Assembly: GCA_021788365.1 (NCBI GenBank)
Contig: JAJYKS010000002.1
Location: 1-32,520 of the forward strand
Direction of reading: 5' to 3'
Length of the DNA: 32,520 nucleotides
Source of the DNA: a bacterium
Lineage (GTDB): Bacteria > Patescibacteriota > Microgenomatia > UBA1400 > UBA12108
The notes under the pieces are model-generated. The model was not told where the DNA came from and searched no databases. It saw only the letters and a program-made list of their open reading frames with translations. Of the stretch, positions 1 through 8,777 are shown piece by piece. Position 1 is the first letter of the stretch; each line of letters begins with the position of its first letter. Position numbers and translations under genes: made by a program.

Positions 1-2
1 TC

Positions 3-329
3 AGCCAGCGGGTTACACCCGCCAAGCTTCGCCGGCTATACAACCAGAGCCGCTGCACGCTCGCTGTTGCTGTTCGTGAGCCGTTTGGTCTGTCGGCTGT
101 CGAGTCTATGGCGTGTGGCACACCCGTGGTAGCAGTCGACGAAGGCGGCTATCGTGAGACGGTGGTGCACGGGAAGACAGGCTACCTCGTTCCACGAGAC
201 GCTGGTATGCTCGCCGTCGCAATACAAAAAGTAGACAAGATCAAAGAGTCATCGTGCCTTGCCCACGTCCGCGCCCACTTTACTTGGTCGCGCGTCGCCA
301 AAGATACGCTGCAATTACTGCAAGGATAG
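3..329 (+). CDS. Glycosyltransferase family 4 (group 1), C-terminal fragment; 5' end outside the window
   Basis: Open frame from the window edge reads ...LAVAVREPFGLSAVESMACGTPVVAVDEGGYRETVVHGKTGYLVP, the typical GT4 C-terminal donor-binding motif (E-x7-E). The listed ORF start at 108 is internal. Confidence 0.9.
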   Translation, partial: SQRVTPAKLRRLYNQSRCTLAVAVREPFGLSAVESMACGTPVVAVDEGGYRETVVHGKTGYLVPRDAGMLAVAIQKVDKIKESSCLAHVRAHFTWSRVAKDTLQLLQG

Positions 330-3300
330 CGGCAACCCCTCCCCAGAGCCACCAGGTAGTAGCTAAATGATTCATAACATGGGCAGGTTCTTCAGAATTG
401 CTTGGTAGAGGAGTAGGTGTGGCGCTCGGTGTCGCGTCTTCGGGCACAAGTGTCGCCCCAAGAACTTCACCGGTCGCAGGCGGTACAGTACCACGCCCTA
501 CCGGAGAGGTGACGCCGTTTACCTCGGTACTAGCCCCGGCAATCGTGCCCGCAAAGGTCTGAGGACTATCTGCGGCGTTCACGGTGAACGTTTTGGTAAC
601 GCCCGCACTCTCGTTGCCGGCGAGGTCATAGGCATAGACCGTCACGTCGTAGCTGCCCACAATCGGCGAGGGGAAGAAATAGTTCCATGCCGCTGTCCCG
701 CTTGCCCGCACGATAGTTTCCGCACCACCGTCCTTCGTATAGTGCACGTCTACATAAGCTATTCCGCTCAGGGTGTCGCCGGCGCTTCCCGCGATCTCGC
801 TGCCCCACAAACCGATCTCTACGATAGGTGCAGTCACGTCGATGTTTGCAGGGTTGCTCGTGACTGCATCGGTTACACAGTTTCCTGCCAAGTCACAAAC
901 AGATGGCGATACGGTACAGGTGCTACCAACCCCCTCGGCCGTGATATCGCAGGTTGGCGAGGCGTAGGTCGCGGGGAGATTGGTATCGGTGTAGCTGAAG
1001 ACGCTCGTCTGCGGCGTGTTGTGCCATCCGGCAAAAGTACTTTTATCCGCCAAAGTGGGAGCGATAGAGTCATATGTGATGTCGCAGGGAGCGCTCCATG
1101 GGGAATAGTTGCCAGCATTGTCTTTTGCCCGCACAGAGATGGTATGCAGTCCTTCATTCAAAGAGCCGCGATACTGCGACGCGGTGAAAAATGTCTGCCA
1201 GTGTCCGCGACCCGTGCCGATTGGGAAGGGGTAGTCTATCGCGTAATCGTAGCCAGCGATACCACTCCCGCCGTCCGTGGCATCGCTCCAGTCCACCGTC
1301 TCCAGTTTGCTGTTTGTATAGCCGCCACAGGTGACAGTGGGAGAGAGGAATCCGAGCATTGTAGGGGTCGTTGGCGGGATGGTGTCTACGGTTAGAGCAG
1401 AAGAGGTCGTCACCCCGCCGGTATTGCCGGCTCTATCTTCGGCGTAAACCTCCATCTTCCATTGCCCGTCGGTGAGAGTAGTCGAGACACCGAGCACATT
1501 GCCGATCCACGCGTAGCTGCCGACAGGCGCAGAAAGCGCGTCGTACATGCGCTGCCAGTAGCCCTTTATTCCGCTGCCCGTGTCGCTACTTCCCGTCCAA
1601 TTCCAAGTTTGGGAAAGCAGGTTCGTGGGGTTTGGCGCTGTCACCGGACTCCCCGGAGCAGTCGGACTGGTCATTGGTGTCGAGTATTCCGCGTACGGGT
1701 TCGTCGCGAGTGCATTCCCGGCCAGGTCGTGTACTCCCTGTACACCCCACATTTGTTCCGGCGAGATATACCAGCCTGGCGTGATAAAGGTGATGGTTGC
1801 CGTGTAGCTCTCCCGGTCATAGGCTACGGTTGCGTGGCCCGTAAGTGGCCCGCTGCCGCCCTCCCCAGGCCAGTTTTGCAGAAAATAATTGGCCGGATCC
1901 GTTGCCTCTCCCTCCACGACCGGCTCGCTATATATCGCGGTAAACGCGGTGGTCGAGGGTCCTGGTGGCCCAAACGATAGGTCGACCTTGGGCGGTGTGC
2001 TATCCACAACTAGCGACCACGGCTCACTCCAGGCACTACAGTTATCGGCGCTATCGCATGCCTGTACCGACCACATATAGGTGTGGTCCGCGCTCCCGCC
2101 GGCGGGAATATACGAATTGGTGCCAGTCGCGACTGGGCCATAGCTTCCGCTCTCCCAGGTACTTCTGTATTGGTAGGTCACGGGACCGCTCGGGTCGGTT
2201 TCGTCGCTCCAATCGAGTACCAGTCCCGCCGTCGGGATATGCGTCCCATTGGCCGGGGAGAGTAAGGTGGGTACGGGGGGTGGTGTCACATCTAGCTCCG
2301 ATATTGTACTAAGACCGACGGTGTCGTGGTTATAAGTCAGGGAAAACGTGTGCCCGCCGGAGGGGAGGGGGAGGGTCTCCCGCTGTACGCCGCCGCCCGC
2401 GTCATAGAAATACACGTCCAGTGAGCCGTCACCTCCCGTAGTTGTCAGGCGATAGTTTCCACTTGCTGGTTTTGGTACATAGGCGAGGCGTGCAGAAATA
2501 GTCGCCGAGCCATCCACGTCATCGCTCAAACTTTCGTCGAAAATATGTGACGGAACGGCGCTGCCACCCTCATCGTACAAAGTCGTAGTTGTCCCCGCAT
2601 TGGTGACGAAGAGCATATATGACAGGTCCGTGTGGGACGGTGTATATACGCCGACAGTTTGCACGCCAGAAGTTGTGGCGGTAAGCGACGTGTGTGTCTC
2701 GTCATTTGGATCCAGGATATCGATGGTATCCGCCGTTGATCCCGTCCCCACTACAAAGTGCCCGGGGAGGCCGAGGATGCTGGGAGTGGTAAGTGCAGTC
2801 GGATCATACGGCGTGCGGCTATACTCCAGGGATACAGCCGAATGACTGGCTTCCTCCGACTGCTTCGACAGGCGCGAGATTGCGAGCCAGTTTAGGAGAC
2901 CACCGCCCACATATCCGTCCGGCTGCGCCTTCAGCCAATCATTAAGTGTGTCAGGATTTGCCACGCCACCATCCGGCATCTCTACGCTGTTATGCTGTAA
3001 TATCATCGCCGCAGAGGTTAGCGCGCATCCCCACCGGTCTATCCCCATCTTCCCCGGCGCCCACGTCCCCGCCGAATCATATTCCTTGCTCCCCCACGCT
3101 GCATCCTTCTGTGAAAGGTAGGGGAAAACCGAACTTAAAAGCGTAGATTTTACATAATCAAGTTCAATGCGTGCATATCCAGACTGAGAAGAATCAGCAA
3201 TTTCTGGATTACCGATCCAGATATACTTAGGTCTTCTGGTGGTGGACTGAGTTGTGTATGGAGACGAATTATCCAATGTAAAAGTGTATTTATCCTCTTT

Positions 3301-3837
3301 GTATTCAACATGTAGCGTATGCCAGCCGGATTGTGAAGCGTTTTCTACTAGAAAGGAAGATAAATTTGAGTTAGTGCAAACATCATTTGGACAAAATGCT
3401 ACGGGGAATCCCCAAGTTCCGGAAGAATTATACGGCCACAGCACAAACACATACGAAGTCGAATCAACAGGTATATTCCTCAATGCGAGATAACTATCAG
3501 TTACACCTATCCCGGCACCCTGAACAAACGCGTCGCCCAACACTCGAAAACGAATATCTATACCAACATCCATGCTTGGCAACGGATTACGCAATATTAA
3601 ATATGATGTCTGAACCGAGTTAACATTATAAGTGGTTAAATAACCTAAATTTAGATCACTTACAAGTTGCGAAGAATCCCCTGACAACACATTCCAATTT
3701 GCAAGAGTGGAAGTATTAAAGTTTTCATCTAAAATAAGCGTAGAAGCACTAGCCTTGCGCGGAGTAACAAAAAGTAAGGAAAATAGCGTAACAAATAAAA
3801 ACGATATTAAAAATAATCTATTTTTAATTAGATACAT
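280..3837 (-). CDS. Large secreted, membrane-anchored protein: signal peptide, LamG/concanavalin-like N-terminal region, C39-like (papain-fold) cysteine peptidase domain, multiple Ig/Fn3-like repeats, C-terminal TM
   Basis: N-terminal hydrophobic signal (MYLIKNRLFLISFLFVTLFSLLFVTP). C39-like Cys/His/Asp motifs: DRWGCALTSAAMIL, PGHFVVGTG, DILDPND. Repeated 'D.TPP..P' and 'AGN.S' Ig-like repeats. C-terminal WWLWGGVAAILAVIAAYLWRRATK. The ORF track starts at 3858, but the internal ATG at 3837 is a better signal-peptide start and avoids overlap with the divergent gene at 3844. Confidence 0.82.
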   Translation of the reverse strand: MYLIKNRLFLISFLFVTLFSLLFVTPRKASASTLILDENFNTSTLANWNVLSGDSSQLVSDLNLGYLTTYNVNSVQTSYLILRNPLPSMDVGIDIRFRVLGDAFVQGAGIGVTDSYLALRNIPVDSTSYVFVLWPYNSSGTWGFPVAFCPNDVCTNSNLSSFLVENASQSGWHTLHVEYKEDKYTFTLDNSSPYTTQSTTRRPKYIWIGNPEIADSSQSGYARIELDYVKSTLLSSVFPYLSQKDAAWGSKEYDSAGTWAPGKMGIDRWGCALTSAAMILQHNSVEMPDGGVANPDTLNDWLKAQPDGYVGGGLLNWLAISRLSKQSEEASHSAVSLEYSRTPYDPTALTTPSILGLPGHFVVGTGSTADTIDILDPNDETHTSLTATTSGVQTVGVYTPSHTDLSYMLFVTNAGTTTTLYDEGGSAVPSHIFDESLSDDVDGSATISARLAYVPKPASGNYRLTTTGGDGSLDVYFYDAGGGVQRETLPLPSGGHTFSLTYNHDTVGLSTISELDVTPPPVPTLLSPANGTHIPTAGLVLDWSDETDPSGPVTYQYRSTWESGSYGPVATGTNSYIPAGGSADHTYMWSVQACDSADNCSAWSEPWSLVVDSTPPKVDLSFGPPGPSTTAFTAIYSEPVVEGEATDPANYFLQNWPGEGGSGPLTGHATVAYDRESYTATITFITPGWYISPEQMWGVQGVHDLAGNALATNPYAEYSTPMTSPTAPGSPVTAPNPTNLLSQTWNWTGSSDTGSGIKGYWQRMYDALSAPVGSYAWIGNVLGVSTTLTDGQWKMEVYAEDRAGNTGGVTTSSALTVDTIPPTTPTMLGFLSPTVTCGGYTNSKLETVDWSDATDGGSGIAGYDYAIDYPFPIGTGRGHWQTFFTASQYRGSLNEGLHTISVRAKDNAGNYSPWSAPCDITYDSIAPTLADKSTFAGWHNTPQTSVFSYTDTNLPATYASPTCDITAEGVGSTCTVSPSVCDLAGNCVTDAVTSNPANIDVTAPIVEIGLWGSEIAGSAGDTLSGIAYVDVHYTKDGGAETIVRASGTAAWNYFFPSPIVGSYDVTVYAYDLAGNESAGVTKTFTVNAADSPQTFAGTIAGASTEVNGVTSPVGRGTVPPATGEVLGATLVPEDATPSATPTPLPSNSEEPAHVMNHLATTWWLWGGVAAILAVIAAYLWRRATK

Positions 3838-3843
3838 ATTAAT

Positions 3844-4731
3844 ATGATTACAAAACATAGCGAAAAGTCAAGCATATCTATTGTCACGGTCACGTACAAC
3901 TCATCAACGGTTATTGAAAAATACCTGCAATCACTGGCCAAAGATAAGGAAATAATTCGTGAATTAATCTTGGTAGAAAACAACTCTCCAGATAAGGAAA
4001 TAACAAAGCAAAAAATCGAAAAATATCAGAAAAAAGGTCAACTAAATATCAAATATATTAGCATGAAGGAAAATCTGGGATTTGCAAAAAGTTGTAATTA
4101 TGGAAGTAAAAGTGCGACCGCAGATTTTATCTTATTCCTCAATCCTGATACGGAAATCAAGAATAATTCTCTAAAGACATTATATTCGGATGCGATTAAA
4201 CTAAATGCCGATCTTATTGGTGGAAAATGTGTTAAAAAAAATGGCGAACGCCATAACACTATAGTACACAAACCTACATTAAATATAGGACTTTTTGAAT
4301 TTTCTAATCTAGGAAAACTATTCAATTATAGTGGTGGCCATAGATGCTTTTACTACCTCGACAATAACAAAATTTACAACGCAAAAAAAGACGTAAGGGT
4401 AGATGCGTTAGGTGGCGCATTTCTAATGGCTAATAAAATAGCTTTCAAAAAATTGCATGGCTTTGATGAACGATTTTTTATGTACCTGGAGGATGTCGAC
4501 TTAGGGGTTAGGGCGAATGAAAACAATATGAACGTTATATATTGTCCACACTCCGTGATATTTCATGTGGGAGGGGCTAGCAGCAAGAACAAATACAAAA
4601 TTATGCACCAGGCGTGGTATGACTCACGAAAGGTATATTACAAAAAACATTTCGGCACTATTGTAAATCTGATAATTCAACCAATTTTCATCCTAGATGA
4701 ATATTTATTGAAAATGCTCAGGCCACAATGA
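3844..4731 (+). CDS. Glycosyltransferase family 2 (rhamnosyltransferase-like)
   Basis: SISIVTVTYNSSTVIEKYLQSL, NLGFAKSCNYG, FLNPDTEI, ALGGAFLMANKIAFKKLHGFDERFFMYLEDVDLGVRA: GT2 hallmarks. AT-rich relative to flanks. Confidence 0.92.
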   Translation: MITKHSEKSSISIVTVTYNSSTVIEKYLQSLAKDKEIIRELILVENNSPDKEITKQKIEKYQKKGQLNIKYISMKENLGFAKSCNYGSKSATADFILFLNPDTEIKNNSLKTLYSDAIKLNADLIGGKCVKKNGERHNTIVHKPTLNIGLFEFSNLGKLFNYSGGHRCFYYLDNNKIYNAKKDVRVDALGGAFLMANKIAFKKLHGFDERFFMYLEDVDLGVRANENNMNVIYCPHSVIFHVGGASSKNKYKIMHQAWYDSRKVYYKKHFGTIVNLIIQPIFILDEYLLKMLRPQ

Positions 4732-5765
4732 CCGTTCTCATTCTTCGTGCCAGCAACGCCAACGAATTCGAGTTGCAAAACTACGCCCCTCTCGCAAAAA
4801 AGTTCGACATTTCGGTTATCACTAGCCACCATCCACTCACACCGGTCAGTACTCCCTCTATCTCCCTATGGTCGCCAACCGACCTTCCCGCTTTCCCGTA
4901 CCGTCGTCAAATACTTAACCGCTTAATCGGCGGCGAACAATGGCTCCTCGGTCTAGAAGCCTTAGTCAATCACTACCATGATTCGAATCATGGTAGTGTC
5001 ATGCTTCACACCGCCGAGACCTATACACCCTATACCCACCAGGCTGTGCAGCTCCGCCGGCAAGGTAGAGTGAGCAAACTCATTTGCACCTGTTGGGAAA
5101 CCATCCCGCACGCAAACGAAAAATTTGCACGACTGCGGCAGTGGAAGCGCGATGCCTACCGCTACGTAGACGTCTTCCACACGCCGACAAAGCGAGCAAA
5201 AGATGCGCTCGTTGCCGAGGGTGTCGATCCGAAGAAGGTCGTCGTCATCCCGTACGGTGTCGATCTCACCCACTTTTGTCCCATCTCCAACCGAAAGCAG
5301 CGCGCCATACGCCGTAAGCCAGTAGTCCTCACCGTTGCGCGCCCGGTACCGGAAAAGGGGATAGATATCGTAAACGCGCTAAAAAAACAAATGGCATCTG
5401 TCGCAGACTTTTGCCTCGTCTCCGGCGTACCGTACCGAGATATGCCCGCCGTCTACCAATCTGCAGACGTATTCCTTCTTCCCAGCCGCACCACACCTAC
5501 TTGGGAGGAGCAATACGGCATGGCTATAGTAGAGGCTATGGCTTGTGGTCTACCAATCGTAGCGACAAACACCGGCGCCATTTCCGAGGTTGTTGGCAAT
5601 GCAGGTATCCTCGTTTCACCAGATCACATACCTGGTATGCAATCTGCCATCCGTGCCGCACTAGAGCATCGTGTTTCGTTTTCTCGCCGCGCGCTCGCTC
5701 GTGCACGGGTCCTCCATGACGCGTCAAAAGTTGCCAAAAAATTGGCCACCCTCTACACAACTTGA
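4728..5765 (+). CDS. Glycosyltransferase family 4
   Basis: ATGA overlap with the previous gene; HTPTKRAKDALVAEGVDPKKVVVIPYGVDLTHFCP and YGMAIVEAMACGLPIVATNTGAISEVVGNAGILV (GT4). Confidence 0.93.
   Translation: MTVLILRASNANEFELQNYAPLAKKFDISVITSHHPLTPVSTPSISLWSPTDLPAFPYRRQILNRLIGGEQWLLGLEALVNHYHDSNHGSVMLHTAETYTPYTHQAVQLRRQGRVSKLICTCWETIPHANEKFARLRQWKRDAYRYVDVFHTPTKRAKDALVAEGVDPKKVVVIPYGVDLTHFCPISNRKQRAIRRKPVVLTVARPVPEKGIDIVNALKKQMASVADFCLVSGVPYRDMPAVYQSADVFLLPSRTTPTWEEQYGMAIVEAMACGLPIVATNTGAISEVVGNAGILVSPDHIPGMQSAIRAALEHRVSFSRRALARARVLHDASKVAKKLATLYTT
4971..4998. repeat. Perfect 28-bp palindrome (14-bp arms, no loop) inside the GT4 CDS
   Basis: CACTACCATGATTC|GAATCATGGTAGTG read directly. Confidence 0.97.
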
Positions 5766-5786
5766 CTATGAAACTATACTTAATAG

Positions 5787-6011
5787 GTGGGAGAAGAAGT
5801 ATTTGAGCCCGGAAAAAACTGCGTACACCCAGAAGAGTGCAGGCAACTTGGCTGCTGCTTTGAGGCAATGGTCCTAAATGGCGAAGTACACTACGCCTCG
5901 CTTGGGAAAAAGGCTGCTGTCGAATATCAAATGCGCACCGTCACCTGTGAACACCAAGAGCTGCACAGTGCACTCGTTTGGGCGATGACCTTTCTCATTC
6001 ACTCTCGGTAA
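5787..6011 (+). CDS. Small Cys/His-containing hypothetical protein (GTG start)
   Basis: 74-aa ORF with GTG start and C-x5-C-x4-CC (CVHPEECRQLGCC). No family recognised. Confidence 0.35.
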   Translation: MGEEVFEPGKNCVHPEECRQLGCCFEAMVLNGEVHYASLGKKAAVEYQMRTVTCEHQELHSALVWAMTFLIHSR

Positions 6012-6056
6012 ACAGGCGAGAAGTATTCCATCACCATTGTGCTACCATTAACTCAG

Positions 6057-6305
6057 ATGAAATCACAAAAGATAGGCCTGCTATCTGCGGAAGAAAAACG
6101 CCATGCAATCGACGCAATCATAGGCTATTTCTCAAGCGAGCGCGGCGAAGAAATAGGGATGATTGCCGCCGAGGACATTATGGATCAGGTTCTCGAACAA
6201 GTGGGTACGAAAATATATAACAAAGGGGTGGACGCCGTGGTCAAGTCTCTCCGTATGCGCCTCGGCGATCTCATAAGTGAGATCGAAATCGTAGAGAAAA
6301 AGTAG
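6057..6305 (+). CDS. DUF2164 family protein
   Basis: LSAEEKRHAIDAIIGYFSSERGEEIGMIAAEDIMDQVLEQVGTKIYNKGVDA matches my recollection of the DUF2164 pattern. Start trimmed from 6039 to the MKSQK ATG. Confidence 0.75.
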   Translation: MKSQKIGLLSAEEKRHAIDAIIGYFSSERGEEIGMIAAEDIMDQVLEQVGTKIYNKGVDAVVKSLRMRLGDLISEIEIVEKK

Positions 6306-6312
6306 GCTGTTC

Positions 6313-6534
6313 ATGGAGCTAGACATAATCGCGAAAACGAAAAGCAAGCGTCCTGGAGTAACGCAGCTCACCGAAAATGTCTATGAAGTTCGTGTTGCCG
6401 CAGCACCAGTCGGCGGCAAAGCCAACGAGGCGATTATCGAAGCACTCGCAAACTACTTTCACGTCCACAAAAATCAGGTGGAAATAGTTTCAGGCTTCAC
6501 TGCAGCAAACAAGACCATAAACGTGCTAGTATAA
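6313..6534 (+). CDS. DUF167 (YggU-like) family protein
   Basis: VYEVRVAAAPVGGKANEAIIEALANYF...VEIVSGFTAANKTINV. Confidence 0.85.
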   Translation: MELDIIAKTKSKRPGVTQLTENVYEVRVAAAPVGGKANEAIIEALANYFHVHKNQVEIVSGFTAANKTINVLV

Positions 6535-6538
6535 AAAC

Positions 6539-6883
6539 ATGGTAAAGAAAACGATTCTGTGGGGATTCCTTCTCTGGTTCTTCGGCTACATGCTCGGTTT
6601 CTTGTTTTTTGCTTTTGTCCCACCCGCGCTACTTGGCTGGGTTATTATGCCCTTTGGACTAGCCGCGACTGTATGGGTGCTATATAAAAAATTCCCTGTG
6701 CTAGCAATAAAAGATGCGCTTATAACAGGCGTAGTCTGGGCGATGATCGCTATAGTCGGTGACTATCTGCTCCTCGTACAAGTGCTCCATCCGGCAGATG
6801 GCTATTACAAATTGGATGTGTACCTTTACTACGCGAGCACTCTTGTACTGCCACTCATAATCTCCCGGCTTCGCACCCGCTGA
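6539..6883 (+). CDS. Small integral membrane protein, unknown function
   Basis: 114 aa with about four hydrophobic segments; follows the DUF167 gene closely. Confidence 0.65.
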   Translation: MVKKTILWGFLLWFFGYMLGFLFFAFVPPALLGWVIMPFGLAATVWVLYKKFPVLAIKDALITGVVWAMIAIVGDYLLLVQVLHPADGYYKLDVYLYYASTLVLPLIISRLRTR

Positions 6884-6888
6884 TAGGT

Positions 6889-6894
6889 TACAAT
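6889..6894 (+). promoter_or_regulatory. Candidate -10 element (TACAAT), 6 nt before the ATG of the DUF2130 gene
   Basis: TACAAT-AGTTCC-ATG. Confidence 0.5.
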
Positions 6895-6900
6895 AGTTCC

Positions 6901-7989
6901 ATGACCAATCTCGTTACATGTCCCCACTGTGGGCACCAGTTTTCGCCCGACGAAGCGCTGACACACCAGTTAGAGGACGAGCTACGCACGCGTCTCGAAA
7001 AAGAGTTCGCCGAAAAGGCTAAAGAAGCAACACAAAAGGAGCTCGCCGACCGTGACGCGCAGATCTCCGAACTCAAAGATAAAGCCAAAGCAGCAGAAGA
7101 TGCAGAGCTAAAATTGAGAAAAGAAAAGCGTGAAGTAGAGGAGGCCAAGGAGAAATTTGAGCTAGAGAAAACGCGGCAACTAGACGAAGAACGAGCAAAA
7201 ATAAAAGCGGACGCCGAGCGGGCTGTACTTGAAAAAGAAAAATACAAAATCGAAGATTACGAAAAGAGGTTGCGTGACATGCAAAAGGCAGTCGATGAGG
7301 CGCAGCGCAAAGGCGCACAGGGCAGTCAACAGCTCCAAGGCGAAGTACAGGAGCTCGACCTAGAGGCAACGCTACGTGCCATGTACCCGTATGACGAGAT
7401 CGCAGAGGTAAAAAAGGGTGAGAACGGCGCCGATATTAGAGAGACCGTCCGCACCGAAAAGGGGACCATCTGCGGGAAAATCTTGTGGGAATCAAAGCGC
7501 ACCAAGGCCTGGTCCGAAGGATGGGTGGGAAAACTAAAAGAGGATTTGCGCAGGGACGGCGCCCAGTTGGCAGCGATTGTCACCCAGGCCATGCCCCCTG
7601 ACGTCTCCGACGCCATCGCATCCCGCCAGGGGATATGGGTAGTGCGCCCCGAGGCCATAGCTCCCCTCTCCGCGCTCCTCAGGAAAAACTTGATCGACGT
7701 TGCATACCAAAAAGTCGTAGCAACACACAAGCAGACCAAAGCCGAGAATCTCTACGACTACGTCACCTCGAACGCGTTTGCCCAAAACGTCGAGCGCATC
7801 GTACGGGTATATCTAGAGATGAAAACACAAATCGCCAAGGAGGCGACAAATGCCGAACGCAGCTTCAAGCAGCGCAACATGCAGGTAGACATGCTCCTCT
7901 CTGGTATGGGTGGCCTCTATGGCGACATGCAAGCAATAGCTGGCTCCTCCCTACCCACACTTCCCATACTCGAGGGAGGTGTGACATGA
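6901..7989 (+). CDS. DUF2130 domain-containing protein: N-terminal zinc ribbon, coiled coil, C-terminal DUF2130
   Basis: CPHCGHQF zinc ribbon; long Glu/Lys/Ala coiled coil; ...GTICGKILWESKRTKAWSEGWVGKLKEDLRRDGAQLAAIVTQAMP. Confidence 0.85.
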   Translation: MTNLVTCPHCGHQFSPDEALTHQLEDELRTRLEKEFAEKAKEATQKELADRDAQISELKDKAKAAEDAELKLRKEKREVEEAKEKFELEKTRQLDEERAKIKADAERAVLEKEKYKIEDYEKRLRDMQKAVDEAQRKGAQGSQQLQGEVQELDLEATLRAMYPYDEIAEVKKGENGADIRETVRTEKGTICGKILWESKRTKAWSEGWVGKLKEDLRRDGAQLAAIVTQAMPPDVSDAIASRQGIWVVRPEAIAPLSALLRKNLIDVAYQKVVATHKQTKAENLYDYVTSNAFAQNVERIVRVYLEMKTQIAKEATNAERSFKQRNMQVDMLLSGMGGLYGDMQAIAGSSLPTLPILEGGVT

Positions 7990-8777
7990 AGATCGCCGTG
8001 GTCATGCTGCATTTTGGCAAAAGAGAGACGACAGAAAACTGTCTCACGAATCTCGCAAAAAAAATAGGCGACAACCAACTATATCTCGTGAATAATACTC
8101 CCGAAGATGTGGCGTCGCTCGCCAAAATCATCCCCGGTACACACCTCATAGACAATCGCAAAAACCTCGGCTTTGCCAGGGGAGTGAATCAGGGGATTAC
8201 TGCAGCCGTAAAAGATAAAGCGGTAGAGGCCATCTTTCTCATGAACAACGATTTGGTGCTCGCAATCGGCAGCTTCGACCAGCTCGCTCGTACGTACACG
8301 AAATATCCGCGGGCCGGGATTGTCGCACCCGTCTTACACCACGCTGGCGGGTACGACTGGGGCGGTACATTTAACAAATGGACAGGTATGGTGAAACACA
8401 AAAATTGGGAGAATAAACCAAAAACGACGCTCACCGTGGATCATGTGGCCGGTGCCGCCATGCTTATAAAGCGGGACGTAGTGGAAAAAATTGGTTTGCT
8501 CGACGAGCGTTTTTTTCTCTATTTCGAGGACTTGGATTATTGTCTGCGCGCCACGTCGGCTAGCTACACGATCCATATAAACTCAGACGTCGTAGCCGAG
8601 CACGAGGTATCCGCCGGCTCCTCGCTACTACGCCGCACACGGTACCAGTGGGTCTCTCATCGCAAGTTTGTCGCAAAACACCTCTTTACGCTTGTCTCTC
8701 CCACTGCCTACCTCTACGACATGGTGTTTTACCCACTGGTACTTATAAAACTTACGATCGTTGGTCGTTCACTATGA
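7986..8777 (+). CDS. Glycosyltransferase family 2
   Basis: ATGA overlap with the DUF2130 stop. MKIAVVMLHFGKRETTENCLTNL, NLGFARGVNQGI, FLMNNDLVL, DERFFLYFEDLDYCLRA. The listed ORF start at 7635 is too far upstream. Confidence 0.92.
   Translation: MKIAVVMLHFGKRETTENCLTNLAKKIGDNQLYLVNNTPEDVASLAKIIPGTHLIDNRKNLGFARGVNQGITAAVKDKAVEAIFLMNNDLVLAIGSFDQLARTYTKYPRAGIVAPVLHHAGGYDWGGTFNKWTGMVKHKNWENKPKTTLTVDHVAGAAMLIKRDVVEKIGLLDERFFLYFEDLDYCLRATSASYTIHINSDVVAEHEVSAGSSLLRRTRYQWVSHRKFVAKHLFTLVSPTAYLYDMVFYPLVLIKLTIVGRSL

Noticed and set aside
742-1980. Long antisense ORFs (217 aa, 172 aa and others) opposite the C39/Ig-repeat gene
   Set aside because: Shadow ORFs in GC-richer coding sequence; Arg/Ser-rich translations without domains, fully overlapped by a well-supported CDS.
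2094-2107. 14-bp palindrome TCCCGCCGGCGGGA in the peptidase gene
   Set aside because: Short, GC-rich and in Pro/Gly/Ala codons; plausible by composition alone.
5536-5868. 110-aa minus-strand ORF opposite the GT4 3' end
   Set aside because: Antisense to a confident CDS, no recognisable domain.
7635-7985. Upstream extension of the GT2 ORF (7635-8777)
   Set aside because: Overlaps DUF2130 in another frame; the GT2 fold begins at ATG 7986 with an ATGA junction.
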